From positions 1,860,001-1,924,000 of the forward strand of contig NZ_CP020821.1 in assembly GCF_002105755.1 (NCBI RefSeq): 64,000 nt of DNA, written 5' to 3'. The position numbers were made by a program, and so were the translations under genes. Positions 32,956 to 42,149 of the stretch are shown here, piece by piece. Numbering within the stretch: the stretch's first letter is position 1; each line of letters begins with the position of its first letter. The stretch is from Mycobacterium colombiense CECT 3035 (GTDB lineage: Bacteria; Actinomycetota; Actinomycetes; Mycobacteriales; Mycobacteriaceae). The notes beneath the pieces are model-generated. The model was not told the origin of the DNA and did not search any database. It saw only the letters and a program-made list of their open reading frames with translations.

Positions 32956-34341
32956 ATGACCGACATGACGGCGCAGTTCGCGACGATCGTCGGCGAGCAC
33001 AACCTGCTGACGGGCGACGCCATCTCCGACGACTACGCCCACGACGAGGTGCTGACCAAGCCGCCGCAGAAACCGGCGTACCTGGCCAAGCCGGCGAGCG
33101 CCGACGACGTCGCGCGGCTGCTCAAGGTCGCCACGGAAAACGGGGTGCCGGTGACGGCGCGCGGCTCGGGCACCGGCTTGTCGGGCGCGGCGATCCCCCG
33201 CGCCGACGGGCTGCTCGTCTCGTTCGAGCGGATGAACGCGGTGCTGGAGGTCGACGTCGCCAACCAGGTCGCCGTCGTCCAACCCGGGGTGACGCTCGCC
33301 GAACTCGACGACGCGACCGCCGGCACCGGCCTGCGGTACATGGTGCACCCCGGCGAGCTGTCGTCCAGCGTCGGCGGCAACGTCGGCACCAACGCCGGCG
33401 GCATGCGCGCGGTCAAGTACGGCATCGCCCGCAACAACGTGCTCGGGCTGCAGGCCGCGCTGCCCACCGGTGAGCTGATTCGCACCGGCGGCAAGATCGC
33501 CAAGGTCTCCACCGGCTACGATCTGACCCAGCTGATCGTCGGCTCCGAGGGCACCCTGGCGCTGGCCACCGAGGTGACCGTCAAGCTGCATCCGCGCCTC
33601 GACCACAGCGCCACCGTGCTGGCCCCGTTCGCCGACTTCGACCAGGTGATGGCGGCGGTGCCCAAGATCCTGATCAGCGGCCTAGCGCCCTACATTTTGG
33701 AGTACGTCGACAGCGTGACGATGGCCGCGCTGGTGCACACCCAGAACCTGGAGCTCGGCGTGCCCGACGACATCCGCGACAGCTGTCAGGCGTATCTGGT
33801 TGTGGCGCTTGAGAACCGGACTGCGGACCGGCTGGACGAGGACGTCGAGACGGCCGGTGAGCTGCTCGCCGAGCTGGGCGCGGTGGACGCCTACGTGCTC
33901 GAGGGCGGGTCGGCGCGCAAGCTCATCGAGGCGCGCGAGAAGGCGTTCTGGACGCTCAAGGCGCTCAACGCCGACGACCTCATCGACACCGTCGTGCCGC
34001 GCGGCGCGATGCCGAAGTTCCTCTCCGGTGCGCGCGGCCTGGCGGCGGCGGCCGGTGCCGCCGCGGCGGGCTGCGGGCATGCCGGCGACGGCAACGTGCA
34101 CCTGGCCATCTTCTGCCCGGACCCGGCCATCCGGACCAAGCTGCTGACCGACATCTTCGCGCTGGCAATGGAATTGGGCGGGGCGATCTCCGGCGAGCAC
34201 GGCCTGGGCCGCGCCAAGGCCCCGTACTTCGTGGAGCTCGAGGACCCGGTGAAGGTCGACCTGATGCGCCGCATCAAGGCGAGCTTCGACCCGGCGGGCA
34301 TCCTCAACCCCGACGTGGTGTTTACTAGCTCGGGCTCGTAG
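32956..34341 (+). CDS. FAD-linked oxidase, GlcD/D-lactate dehydrogenase type
   Basis: 461 residues from ATG 32956 (GGTGAGG seven bases upstream). PCMH-type FAD-binding domain in the first 220 residues: ARGSGTGLSGAAIP, LSSSVGGNVGTNAGGMRAV, and LIVGSEGTLALATEV. The C-terminal FAD-oxidase domain shows HAGDGNVHLA and SGEHGLGRAK, the metal- and substrate-binding end of glycolate/D-2-hydroxyacid dehydrogenases. No GlcE/F partner genes are adjacent, so it resembles the single-subunit D-lactate or D-2-hydroxyglutarate type. It stands as a single gene divergent from the kinase. Confidence 0.85.
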   Translation: MTDMTAQFATIVGEHNLLTGDAISDDYAHDEVLTKPPQKPAYLAKPASADDVARLLKVATENGVPVTARGSGTGLSGAAIPRADGLLVSFERMNAVLEVDVANQVAVVQPGVTLAELDDATAGTGLRYMVHPGELSSSVGGNVGTNAGGMRAVKYGIARNNVLGLQAALPTGELIRTGGKIAKVSTGYDLTQLIVGSEGTLALATEVTVKLHPRLDHSATVLAPFADFDQVMAAVPKILISGLAPYILEYVDSVTMAALVHTQNLELGVPDDIRDSCQAYLVVALENRTADRLDEDVETAGELLAELGAVDAYVLEGGSARKLIEAREKAFWTLKALNADDLIDTVVPRGAMPKFLSGARGLAAAAGAAAAGCGHAGDGNVHLAIFCPDPAIRTKLLTDIFALAMELGGAISGEHGLGRAKAPYFVELEDPVKVDLMRRIKASFDPAGILNPDVVFTSSGS

Positions 34342-34405
34342 TCGCGCCCGCAACCGCCCCGATTTGTCGCTATGAGGCGGGCAAAAGATGTGCCGTCTGA
34401 CGGAG

Positions 34406-34422
34406 AGGCGCAAGTGGCGCCT
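34406..34422. terminator. Short GC hairpin between convergent genes
   Basis: AGGCGC (34406-34411) and GCGCCT (34417-34422) with a five-base loop, between the FAD oxidase stop and the TetR stop. Small, without U-tract, so weak evidence for a terminator. Confidence 0.3.
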
Positions 34423-34441
34423 GTAACTCACGAACGCCGTA

Positions 34442-35107
34442 TCAGCTCGGCCCCGTGACCATCGGCATCAGATAGTTGCGCACGTACTCGCGGGTGTCAT
34501 CGATGGTCGCCAGGTTGATGCTGGTGTGCGGAGTCACGATGAACGACAACGTAAGCCGGGTGTGCAGCTCCGCGACGGTGCGCAGGTGACGCTCTTGGGC
34601 CGCAGTGGTTTTCGACGCGCCGTACAGCTCGGCGCGCAACAGCCCCACGGTGTGCTCGATCGCGTAATCGAGAATGGCGCCCGCGTCGATGGTCAGGCTG
34701 GGCAGGATCGTCTCGGGCTCGGCGCGCAGCAGCTTCTTGAGCAGAGCGTGCTCGCGCATGAACGTCACCGAGAACACCGTGCTGGAGACCATGCGCTCCT
34801 CGAACGTCGCGCCGCGCGCCCAGGCCTGCGCGTCGCCCTCGAGGAAGCGGCGCGCCTCGGCCAGCACGACGGCGTCGACGAGCGCGGCCTTGGTCGGGAA
34901 CCTCCGGTAGAGGGTGGCGCGGCCGACTCCGCTGCGCCGCGCGACGTCCTCCATCGTGATGCGGCGCATGCCGACGTGTTCGGCCTGCTCGATGGTGGCG
35001 GCCAGGATGCGGGCGGTGATCTCGTCGGGGTTGACCACCTGGGCGAGAACGACGGGATCGGGTTCGGTGAGGCGCCTGACGAACTCCGCAGTTCGCGTCG
35101 TCGTCAT
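34442..35107 (-). CDS. TetR-family regulator next to a P450
   Basis: 221 residues from ATG 35107, which has AAGGAGG five bases upstream; the frame to 35266 would overlap the divergent P450. HTH block: MRRITMEDVARRSGVGRATLYRRF in part, clearly TetR. The C-terminal region (FMREHALLKKLLRAEPETILP) is a helical sensor domain. It is divergent from the CYP gene at 35228, with an inverted repeat in the gap, which fits control of the P450 by its substrate. Confidence 0.85.
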   Translation of the reverse strand: MTTTRTAEFVRRLTEPDPVVLAQVVNPDEITARILAATIEQAEHVGMRRITMEDVARRSGVGRATLYRRFPTKAALVDAVVLAEARRFLEGDAQAWARGATFEERMVSSTVFSVTFMREHALLKKLLRAEPETILPSLTIDAGAILDYAIEHTVGLLRAELYGASKTTAAQERHLRTVAELHTRLTLSFIVTPHTSINLATIDDTREYVRNYLMPMVTGPS

Positions 35108-35161
35108 CGATCCCTCCTTGCCCGTTCGTCGCGGTCGTCGTATCGTAGCGATCGAAGCTTG

Positions 35162-35180
35162 TGAGACATTGAGGGTCTCA
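35162..35180. promoter_or_regulatory. Operator candidate between tetR and P450
   Basis: TGAGAC (35162-35167), seven-base spacer, GTCTCA (35175-35180), in the 120-base divergent gap. Likely bound by the adjacent TetR regulator (inference). Confidence 0.45.
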
Positions 35181-35227
35181 TTGTATCGCACGTATCGCTC
35201 GCGGGTCGCCGTTCGGGAGGAATCGTT

Positions 35228-36541
35228 ATGCGAGTCGGACTCAGGGCCCGGTGGGCGGCCATGCACGGTGTGCCGCGGGCCTACTTCGCCGTTCAGGCCC
35301 GCCGCGGCGACCCGCTGGCCCGGCTGCTGCGCAGTAACACCTCGGGCGAGGAGCGCTACGCGCTGATGGAGCAGATCAGGGCGCGCGGACCGGTGGTGCG
35401 CTCACCGTTCGTGTGGGCCAGCGTCGACCATGCGGTGTGCCGACAGATTCTGCGCGACAAGCGCTTTGGCGTCACCTCGCCCACCGAGATGGAACTACCA
35501 GGGCCGCTGAAGAAGCTCATCGCGAAAACCGATCCGGGCGTGGCGAACCCGGTCGAACCGCCGGCCATGGTGATCGTGGATCCGCCCGATCACACCCGCT
35601 ACCGGCACCTGGTGGCCCAGAGTTTCACCCCGCGCGCCATCGAGTCGCTGGACACCCGGGTGGTCGAGGTGACCATGGAGTTGATCGAACGCATCGCCAC
35701 CACGCCGCAGCCCGATCTGATCGCCGACTTCGCGATGCAATTGCCGGTCGCGATCATCGCCGAAATCCTTGGCCTGCCGCCCGATTCGTACTCCCGCATG
35801 CTGGGGTGGGGCCGCAGCGGCTCTCCGCTGCTCGACATCGGCATCGACTGGCGGACCTACCGCGACTCCATCGACGGCCTGCGGGGCGTCGACGACTACC
35901 TGCTGGAGCACTTCCACACGCTGCGCGCCGACCCGCGCAGTGACAACCCGTTCGGCCGGATGGCCGCCGACGGCTCGCTGACCGACCGCGAGCTGACCGC
36001 CAACGCCGCGCTGATCGTCGGCGCGGGCTTCGAGACGACGGTGAACCTGATCGGCAACGGCATCGTCCTGCTGCTGCAGCACCCCGACCAATTGGCGCTG
36101 CTACACGCCAATCCGGACCTGTGGCCGGGCGCCGTCGAGGAGATCCTGCGGCTCGCCAGCCCCGTTCAAATGACCGCGCGCACCCCGACGTGCGACGTGG
36201 AAATCGCCGGAGCCCGCATCGCAGGCGGCGACATGGTCGGCCTGTTCCTCGGCGGCGCCAACCGCGACCCCAAGATCTTCACGGACCCAACCAGATTCGA
36301 CATCACCCGGCCCAACGCCCGCGACCACCTGGCGTTCGCATCCGGCATCCACGCCTGCCTCGGTGCCGCCCTGGCCCGCATCGAGGGCGCCACCGCGCTG
36401 CGCGCGCTCTTCGAAAGCTTCCCCGACCTGCGCCTCACCGCTCCCCCGCAGCGACGGGGGCTGATCAACCTCCACGGGTACTCGCGGCTTTCGGCCCAAC
36501 TCGGCGGCCGCCGAACGACTTCCGCCGAACTTCCCGTCTAA
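35228..36541 (+). CDS. Cytochrome P450, CYP140-like
   Basis: 437 residues from ATG 35228 with GGGAGGA upstream. The N-terminus WAAMHGVPRAYFAVQARRGD resembles what I remember of M. tuberculosis CYP140A1. I-helix GAGFETTVNLIGNGI, ExxR in VEEILRLASP, haem loop FASGIHACLGAALA with the axial Cys. No ferredoxin adjacent. The divergent TetR gene probably controls it. Its 3' end is three bases from the convergent trxB stop. Function of CYP140 enzymes is not settled in my knowledge. Confidence 0.85.
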   Translation: MRVGLRARWAAMHGVPRAYFAVQARRGDPLARLLRSNTSGEERYALMEQIRARGPVVRSPFVWASVDHAVCRQILRDKRFGVTSPTEMELPGPLKKLIAKTDPGVANPVEPPAMVIVDPPDHTRYRHLVAQSFTPRAIESLDTRVVEVTMELIERIATTPQPDLIADFAMQLPVAIIAEILGLPPDSYSRMLGWGRSGSPLLDIGIDWRTYRDSIDGLRGVDDYLLEHFHTLRADPRSDNPFGRMAADGSLTDRELTANAALIVGAGFETTVNLIGNGIVLLLQHPDQLALLHANPDLWPGAVEEILRLASPVQMTARTPTCDVEIAGARIAGGDMVGLFLGGANRDPKIFTDPTRFDITRPNARDHLAFASGIHACLGAALARIEGATALRALFESFPDLRLTAPPQRRGLINLHGYSRLSAQLGGRRTTSAELPV

Positions 36542-36544
36542 AGC

Positions 36545-37537
36545 TCAGCTGCGCAACGGCTCTCGGCCGATTGCCGGTGTGACCGAGGCGTCCACGTCGG
36601 TTTCTTCGTGGTCGGCGAGCCAGCGTTCGGCGTCGATGGCGGCCGCGCAGCCGCTGCCGGCGGCGGTGACGGCCTGACGATAGGTGCGATCCACCAAGTC
36701 TCCCGCGGCGAACACCCCATCAATCGACGTAGCCGTGGTGCGCCCGCGCACCAACACATACCCCTCGGGATCGCTCTCGAGCACCTCGCGCACCAACTCC
36801 GAACGCGGGTCATGCCCGATCGCCACGAACACCCCGCTGACCGCCAACGTCGACACCTTCCCGGTGACCGTGTCGCGCAACCGCACCCCCGTCACGGTCG
36901 CCTCACCCTCGACCGCCTCGACCGCCTTATTCGTCACAATCGTGATCTTCTCGTTGGCCCTGGCGCGCTCCAGCATGATCCGCGACGCCCGAAACTCCTG
37001 CCGGCGATGCACCAACGTCACACTGCGGGCAAACCGGGTCAAAAACGTGGCCTCCTCCATCGCCGAATCCCCACCCCCGATCACCGCAATGTCTTGATCC
37101 TTGAAAAAGAACCCATCACAGGTCGCACACGAAGACACCCCACGGCCCAGCAACTCCTGCTCACCCGGCACCCCCAAATACCGCGCCGCAGCCCCCATCG
37201 CCAAAATCACCGACCGCGCCCGCACCGTCTCACCCTCAGCCGTGGTCACCGTTTTGACCCGACCCTGCAACGACACCGACTCCACGTCTTCCATCCGCAG
37301 ATCCGCCCCGAACCGCAACGCCTGCTCACGCATCTGATCCATCAACTCCGGACCCGTGATCCCCTCACGAAACCCCGGAAAATTCTCCACCTCGGTCGTC
37401 GTCATCAACGCCCCACCAAACGACGTCCCCTCAAACACCACCGGCGCCAACTGCGCCCGCGCCGCATACAACGCCGCGGTATACCCAGCAGGACCCGAAC
37501 CAATAACGATCACATCGTGGACGTCGGAGGAGCTCAT
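36545..37537 (-). CDS. trxB: Thioredoxin reductase
   Basis: 330 residues from ATG 37537 (MSSSDVHDV); the frame to 37579 adds an unlikely leader. FAD site [11 protein letters not shown], redox-active CATCDG, NADPH site [10 protein letters not shown], and the closing [10 protein letters not shown] are all intact, so the enzyme should reduce thioredoxin with NADPH. No thioredoxin gene is next to it; in M. tuberculosis trxB2 sits with trxC near the origin, so this is likely a second, solo copy. The coding strand favours G/T-ending codons (TTG, GGG, TTT, GAT), unlike the C-ending usage of both neighbours, which suggests a separate origin or a strand-specific bias. Confidence 0.85.
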   Translation of the reverse strand: MSSSDVHDVIVIGSGPAGYTAALYAARAQLAPVVFEGTSFGGALMTTTEVENFPGFREGITGPELMDQMREQALRFGADLRMEDVESVSLQGRVKTVTTAEGETVRARSVILAMGAAARYLGVPGEQELLGRGVSSCATCDGFFFKDQDIAVIGGGDSAMEEATFLTRFARSVTLVHRRQEFRASRIMLERARANEKITIVTNKAVEAVEGEATVTGVRLRDTVTGKVSTLAVSGVFVAIGHDPRSELVREVLESDPEGYVLVRGRTTATSIDGVFAAGDLVDRTYRQAVTAAGSGCAAAIDAERWLADHEETDVDASVTPAIGREPLRS

Positions 37538-37616
37538 AAACGGCCACACTACTGCGAATCCGAGAGGCGCCCGGCCCAATCACTCTGGCCGCCAAGACAA
37601 AGACGTGAAGCAGCGC

Positions 37617-37633
37617 ACACAACGCCGCGTTGT
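37617..37633. promoter_or_regulatory. CACAA-N7-TTGTG element upstream of nirA
   Basis: CACAACGCCGCGTTGTG is an inverted repeat about 180 bases before the nirA start. The same CACAA-N7-TTGTG arrangement occurs 30 bases before the LysR-family gene at 41173-41189. LysR sites are often interrupted palindromes of this size, so a common regulator is suggested. Confidence 0.5.
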
Positions 37634-37810
37634 GCCTTCACAACACATGACCTCTACTGACGCCGCCATATGGGGTGCACCATGGAAATCGCGACCCGTG
37701 GGTCCAACGACGAACCCCGCGGGTGCCTATAGACCCAACATCATCGCGATGCCGCGGCCCGGCAGCCCGCCCCGGGGCCGACAGAGGAATGTTCGCGAAG
37801 GAGACATCAC

Positions 37811-39478
37811 ATGACCACCGCACGTCCCGTCAAGACCCGCAACGACGGTCAGTGGGCGCTGGGCGATCGCGAGCCGCTCAACCACGCCGAACAGTTCAAG
37901 AGCGACGACGCGCCGCTCAACGTGCGCGACCGCATCATCAACATCTATTCCAAGCAGGGCTTCGACAGCATCGCCAAGGACGACCTGCGTGGGCGGTTCC
38001 GCTGGATGGGCCTGTACACCCAGCGTGAGCAGGGCTACGACGGCAGCTGGACCGGCGACGAGAACACCGACAAGATCGAAGCCAAGTACTTCATGATGCG
38101 GGTCCGCTCCGACGGCAGGGCGATGACCGCGCACACGATGCGCACCCTGGGCCAGATCTCGACCGAATTCGCCCGCGACACCGCCGACATCAGCGACCGG
38201 GAAAACCTGCAGCTGCACTGGGTCCGCATCGAGGACGTCCCCGAGATCTGGCGCCGACTCGAGTCCGTGGGCCTGCAGACCACCGAGGCCTGCGGTGACT
38301 GCCCCCGCGGCATCCACGGTTCGCCGCTGGCCGGCGACTCGCTCGACGAGGTTCTCGACGCGTCGCCCGCGATCGACGAGATCGTCCGGCGCTCGCTGAA
38401 CAACCCCGAATACGCCAACCTGCCCCGCAAGTACAAGACCGCGGTCTCCGGCCTGCAGGACGTCTCCCACGAGACGCATGACATCGCGTTCGTCGGCGTC
38501 AACCACCCCGAGCACGGCCCCGGCCTGGACCTGTGGGTGGGCGGCGGCCTGTCGACCAACCCGATGCTGGCCCAGCGGCTGGGAGTGTGGGTGCCGCTGG
38601 ACGAGGTCGCCGACGTCTGGGAGGGCGTAACCCAGCTGTTCCGCGACTACGGCTACCGCCGGCTGCGCGCCAAGGCCCGGCTGAAGTTCCTGGTCAAGGA
38701 CTGGGGCGTCGAAAAGTTCCGTGAGGTCCTGGAAACCGAGTACCTGAACCGTCGGCTGATCGATGGACCGGCGCCCGCGCCGGTCAAGCACACCATCGAC
38801 CACGTGGGGGTGCAGCGGATCAAGAACGGCCTCAACGCCGTCGGCGTCGCGCCGATCGTCGGGCGGGTATCGGGCACCGTCCTGTCGGCGGTGGCCGACC
38901 TGATGGAGAAGGCCGGCTCCGACCGGGCGCGGTGGACCCCGTTCCAGAAGCTGGTCATCCTCGACGTCGCCGACGACAAGGTCGACGAGCTGGTCGCGGG
39001 CCTGGAGGCGCTGGGCCTGCCGTCGCGGCCGTCGTCGTGGCGCAAGAACACCATGGCGTGCACCGGAATTGAGTACTGCAAGCTGTCGTTCGCCGAAACC
39101 CGGGTTCGCGCACAGACTTTGGTGCCCGAGCTGGAACAGCGGCTGGCCGACGTCGACTCCAAACTCAACCTGCCGATCAGCGTGCACCTCAACGGATGCC
39201 CGAACTCGTGCGCGCGAATCCAGGTAGCCGACATCGGATTCAAGGGCCAGTGGATCGACGACGGCGACGGCAACTCGGTCGAGGGCTTCCAGGTGCACCT
39301 CGGCGGCGGCCTGGGCGAGCAGAGCGGCTTCGGCCGAAAGTTGCGCCAGCACAAGGTCACCAGCGCCGAACTGGGCGACTACATCGACCGCGTGACGCGC
39401 AAGTACCTCGACGGACGCGAGGACGGCGAGACGTTCGCCGCCTGGGCGCTGCGCGCCGACGAGGAAGAGCTGCGCTGA
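37811..39478 (+). CDS. nirA: Ferredoxin-dependent sulfite/nitrite reductase
   Basis: 555 residues, ATG 37811 with GAAGGAG upstream. It catalyses six-electron reduction of sulfite to sulfide (the gene is also called sirA) with siroheme and a 4Fe-4S cluster. Cluster and haem cysteines are visible as ACTGIEYCKL and GCPNSCARI. The N-terminal YTQREQGYDG and EACGDCPRGIHG blocks match M. tuberculosis Rv2391. In that organism cysH and a chelatase-like gene follow; here a CbiX-like gene follows directly after seven bases and cysH is missing. Sulphur assimilation role. A large minus-strand ORF over it (37727-39616) is a shadow. Confidence 0.9.
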   Translation: MTTARPVKTRNDGQWALGDREPLNHAEQFKSDDAPLNVRDRIINIYSKQGFDSIAKDDLRGRFRWMGLYTQREQGYDGSWTGDENTDKIEAKYFMMRVRSDGRAMTAHTMRTLGQISTEFARDTADISDRENLQLHWVRIEDVPEIWRRLESVGLQTTEACGDCPRGIHGSPLAGDSLDEVLDASPAIDEIVRRSLNNPEYANLPRKYKTAVSGLQDVSHETHDIAFVGVNHPEHGPGLDLWVGGGLSTNPMLAQRLGVWVPLDEVADVWEGVTQLFRDYGYRRLRAKARLKFLVKDWGVEKFREVLETEYLNRRLIDGPAPAPVKHTIDHVGVQRIKNGLNAVGVAPIVGRVSGTVLSAVADLMEKAGSDRARWTPFQKLVILDVADDKVDELVAGLEALGLPSRPSSWRKNTMACTGIEYCKLSFAETRVRAQTLVPELEQRLADVDSKLNLPISVHLNGCPNSCARIQVADIGFKGQWIDDGDGNSVEGFQVHLGGGLGEQSGFGRKLRQHKVTSAELGDYIDRVTRKYLDGREDGETFAAWALRADEEELR

Positions 39479-39485
39479 GGCCGAG

Positions 39486-40202
39486 ATGAACACACTCGTA
39501 CTCACCGCGCACGGCAGCCGCGACCCCCGGTCGGGCGCCAACGCCGAGGCCGTGGCCGACCGGCTGGCGCTGATGCGGCCCGACCTCGACGTGCGGCTGG
39601 CGTTCCTCGAGCTCAACGCCCCGAACTTCGTCGACGTGCTGGCCGGGCTGCCGGATGCCCGCCGCGCGGTGGTCGCCCCGTTGCTGCTGGCCAGCGCCTA
39701 TCACGCGCGCCTGGACATCCCCCAGCAGATCGCCGACGCCGGCGCCCACGGCATCCGGCAGGCCGACGTGCTCGGCGAAGACGAGCGGCTGGTATCGGTG
39801 CTGCGCGAACGACTCGCCGAGGCCGGGGTTTCGGAACTCGACGACGATCTCGGCGTGATGGTCGTCGCCATCGGCTCGTCGAACCTCGCCGCCAACGCGC
39901 GCACCGCGAAGGTGACCACCAGGCTGGCCGCCGGCACCCGATGGGCCGGGGTGACAACGGCGTTCGCCACCCGGCCCGAGGCCTCCGTGGCCCGCGCCGC
40001 CGACCAGTTACGCCGCCGTGGCGCCCGCCGCCTGGTCATCGCACCGTGGTTCTTGGCGCCGGGCTTCATCACCGACGGGGTATCAAACTTCGCCCGCGAC
40101 AACGGGATTCCGATGGCGGCGCCGCTGGGCGCACACCGGCTGGTGGCCGAGACCGTGCTGGACCGCTACGACGAGGCGCTCGCCGAGGACGCCGCCGCCT
40201 AG
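39486..40202 (+). CDS. Sirohydrochlorin chelatase-like (CbiX/SirB) protein
   Basis: 238 residues, two-lobed chelatase fold. The active-site His is in LTAHGSRDPR near the N-terminus and a second in SAYHARLDIP; the C-terminal lobe has APWFLAPGFITDG. It would insert iron into sirohydrochlorin to make the siroheme of NirA, which explains why the two genes are coupled (seven-base gap). In M. tuberculosis the homologue (Rv2393, che1) is annotated as ferrochelatase-like. It overlaps the convergent LysR stop by four bases. Confidence 0.85.
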   Translation: MNTLVLTAHGSRDPRSGANAEAVADRLALMRPDLDVRLAFLELNAPNFVDVLAGLPDARRAVVAPLLLASAYHARLDIPQQIADAGAHGIRQADVLGEDERLVSVLRERLAEAGVSELDDDLGVMVVAIGSSNLAANARTAKVTTRLAAGTRWAGVTTAFATRPEASVARAADQLRRRGARRLVIAPWFLAPGFITDGVSNFARDNGIPMAAPLGAHRLVAETVLDRYDEALAEDAAA

Positions 40203-41143
40203 CCTTTGGCCGCCGTGCTGAGGATGTGACTGACCAGGTCGCGGATCGCTCCGGCCGGCGGGGTGCGCCCGCCGATCCAGATGGCCCGAAACTTGCGCCG
40301 CAGGTCCAACTTCGGGATCTCCACCGCGTGCAGCCGGCCGAACGCCAGGTCGTCCGCGACGGCCAGCCTGCTCATGGTCGCGGGCCCCGCGCCGGCGAGC
40401 ACCGCGGCGCGCATCGCCGCCGCGGAGGTCAGTTCCAGTACGGGCGGGGCCTGTTGCATGTCCTCGCCGAGCACCTTGCGCAGCGCCACCGTCAGCGAAT
40501 CGCGGATGCCCGAATGGAGTTCGCGGGCCACCAGCGGCGTCTGCGCGAGTTCGCGCGCGGTCACCACCCGGCCGCGTCGGGCCCACTTGTGGTTGGGCGG
40601 CACCACGATCACCAGCTCGTCCTCCCCCACCACGCAGCTTCCCAAACCTTTTGGCGTGCCGGGGTTTTCGACGAACCCGAGGTCGGCGCTGCCGTCGCGG
40701 ACCGACGCGATGGCGTGGTCGCTGTTGGTGGCGGTCAGGATCACCTGCGGGGCGGTGTCGCCGCGCCGCGTCGCCTCGGCCTGCAGGGAGAGCAGCCAAT
40801 GCGGCATGAGCTGTTCGGAGATCGTCTGGCTGGCCGCCACCCGGACGCGTTCGCGGCCTTCCTTTCGCAGCGAACCCAGGCCCGCGTCGATCTCGCCCGC
40901 CACCTCGAGCAACCGGGTCGCCCAGTCCGCGACGATCAGGCCGGCGGGCGTCAGTTGCGAGCCGCGCGTCGTCCGGACGGCCAGCGTGACGCCGATCTGG
41001 GCCTCCATGGTGGCGAGCCGCCGCGATATCGCCTGCTGGGTCAGGCCGAGCTCGCGCGCGGCGCGGCCCAGGCTGCCGGTCTCGGCGATCGCCAAAAACG
41101 CCTCGAACGAGGAGAGTTCGGGCAATCGGGGGCTGAGGGGCAT
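40199..41143 (-). CDS. LysR-family transcriptional regulator
   Basis: 314 residues. HTH at residues 10-70: SSFEAFLAIAETGSLGRAARE then LGLTQQAISRRLATMEAQIG. The effector domain has PLVARELHSGIRDSL and LAGAGPATMS-type pockets. Gene lies convergent to nirA-chelatase and divergent from a ferredoxin gene, recalling Rv2282c. A CACAA-N7-TTGTG element occurs upstream of its own start and another upstream of nirA, so I infer that it controls sulphur assimilation, and possibly the ferredoxin, and itself. Confidence 0.85.
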   Translation of the reverse strand: MPLSPRLPELSSFEAFLAIAETGSLGRAARELGLTQQAISRRLATMEAQIGVTLAVRTTRGSQLTPAGLIVADWATRLLEVAGEIDAGLGSLRKEGRERVRVAASQTISEQLMPHWLLSLQAEATRRGDTAPQVILTATNSDHAIASVRDGSADLGFVENPGTPKGLGSCVVGEDELVIVVPPNHKWARRGRVVTARELAQTPLVARELHSGIRDSLTVALRKVLGEDMQQAPPVLELTSAAAMRAAVLAGAGPATMSRLAVADDLAFGRLHAVEIPKLDLRRKFRAIWIGGRTPPAGAIRDLVSHILSTAAKG

Positions 41144-41172
41144 GGGCGGCAGCTCACAATCAAATCGTGTGA

Positions 41173-41189
41173 CACAACTATAGCTTGTG
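41173..41189. promoter_or_regulatory. CACAA-N7-TTGTG element upstream of lysR
   Basis: CACAACTATAGCTTGTG lies 30 bases before the LysR start and about 180 bases before the divergent ferredoxin. Same spacing and half-sites as the element before nirA. Confidence 0.5.
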
Positions 41190-41367
41190 ACACCACAACG
41201 CCAAACCTCTACTCACGCCCCGCGCGAGCCGCAACGATGGGACACATCGCTTCAACCAAGAGGCCGGTAGCCCGCTCGGGCGTCCTCGCGCTAAATTAGC
41301 CAGCCAGACCGTGTTTTGACGGCCCGCGGCCGGCTGACCCCGATAGCCAGAAGGAAGGACAACACTC

Positions 41368-41694
41368 GTGGCCTACGTGATCGCCGAGCCCTGTGTCGAC
41401 ATCAAAGACAAGGCGTGCATCGAGGAATGCCCCGTCGACTGCATCTACGAGGGCGCCCGGATGCTCTACATCCACCCCGACGAATGCGTCGACTGCGGTG
41501 CCTGCGAGCCGGTGTGCCCGGTCGAGTCCATCTTCTACGAGGACGACCTGCCGGACGAGCACAGCCAATACCTGCAGATCAACGCCGATTTCTTCACCGA
41601 GCTGGGCTCGCCCGGCGGCGCGGCGAAGGTCGGGCTGACCGAGAACGACCCCGCCCCGGTCAAGGCGCTGGAAAGCCGGGCCGAGGCGTCGTAG
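41368..41694 (+). CDS. 7Fe ferredoxin (3Fe-4S/4Fe-4S)
   Basis: 108 residues, GTG 41368 with AAGGAAGGA upstream. The N-terminal CIEECPVDCIYEG binds one cluster and CVDCGACEPVCPVESIF the other, giving the standard seven-iron type, with an acidic C-terminal extension. Such ferredoxins donate electrons to P450s, reductases and NirA-like enzymes. NirA is 4 kb away, and the LysR regulator between them may link both; the partner is otherwise not fixed. Confidence 0.9.
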   Translation: MAYVIAEPCVDIKDKACIEECPVDCIYEGARMLYIHPDECVDCGACEPVCPVESIFYEDDLPDEHSQYLQINADFFTELGSPGGAAKVGLTENDPAPVKALESRAEAS

Positions 41695-41700
41695 CCGCCG

Positions 41701-42057
41701 CTAGTCCCAGCCGGAGAGCCCGAACGTATCGCTGGGCCGTCGTCCCGCAAGCTTCTGAACCACCCACTGGTTCATCGAGACGTGCTGTTCGGCGGCCTCG
41801 ACGGCCAGGCGGCTGTGCAGCTCCGGGGACGTCCTGATCACGATCGTGCCGCTGTAGTTGCGGTCCGCCATCGGGGTCGGTGGTGTGTCGCCGTCGCTCA
41901 GCATGATTTCGACGTGGCGGTCGACGGCCGTCTCGACCTCCTCGATGGCCTCTTGCGCGGTCGGCGCTTCCCGCCGCATGAAGGGCAGCTCGAGGCAAGA
42001 GCCGACGTATTGGCCGTGGTACGGCGACCAGGCGACGCGGTAGGTGTAGTGATTCAC
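41701..42057 (-). CDS. HicB-like antitoxin-family protein without toxin
   Basis: 118 residues. The N-terminal half is the HicB fold: WSPYHGQYVGSCLELPFMRREAPTAQ in part, followed by EAIEEVETAVDRHV. The C-terminal part (TIVIRTSPELHSRLAVEAAEQ, MNQWVVQKLAG) is ribbon-helix-helix-like. Solo HicB genes of this size are common in mycobacteria and are probably DNA-binding regulators. No HicA (small dsRNA-binding toxin) is adjacent on either strand. It is convergent to the ferredoxin gene with a six-base gap and divergent from the lipase across the GCTAGC repeats. Confidence 0.8.
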   Translation of the reverse strand: MNHYTYRVAWSPYHGQYVGSCLELPFMRREAPTAQEAIEEVETAVDRHVEIMLSDGDTPPTPMADRNYSGTIVIRTSPELHSRLAVEAAEQHVSMNQWVVQKLAGRRPSDTFGLSGWD

Positions 42058-42149
42058 GCCGGGTTGGTAGCACGGGCGCTAGCGGTTTCGCGAGTCACAT
42101 ATCCACACCGCCGCACCTCTCTCCAGACCAATGTGTCCTTCCCAAATCC

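Noticed and set aside
37631..37810. Possible polycysteine leader peptide regulating nirA
   Set aside because: Such leaders are reported before sulphur genes in mycobacteria, but I found no short ORF with adjacent Cys codons in the 270 bases upstream.
37727..39616. 629-residue minus-strand ORF
   Set aside because: It is antisense to nirA, whose cofactor motifs and start are unmistakable; the translation has only low-complexity content.
41701..42057. Complete HicAB toxin-antitoxin module
   Set aside because: Only the HicB-like gene is present; no small HicA-like ORF on either side.
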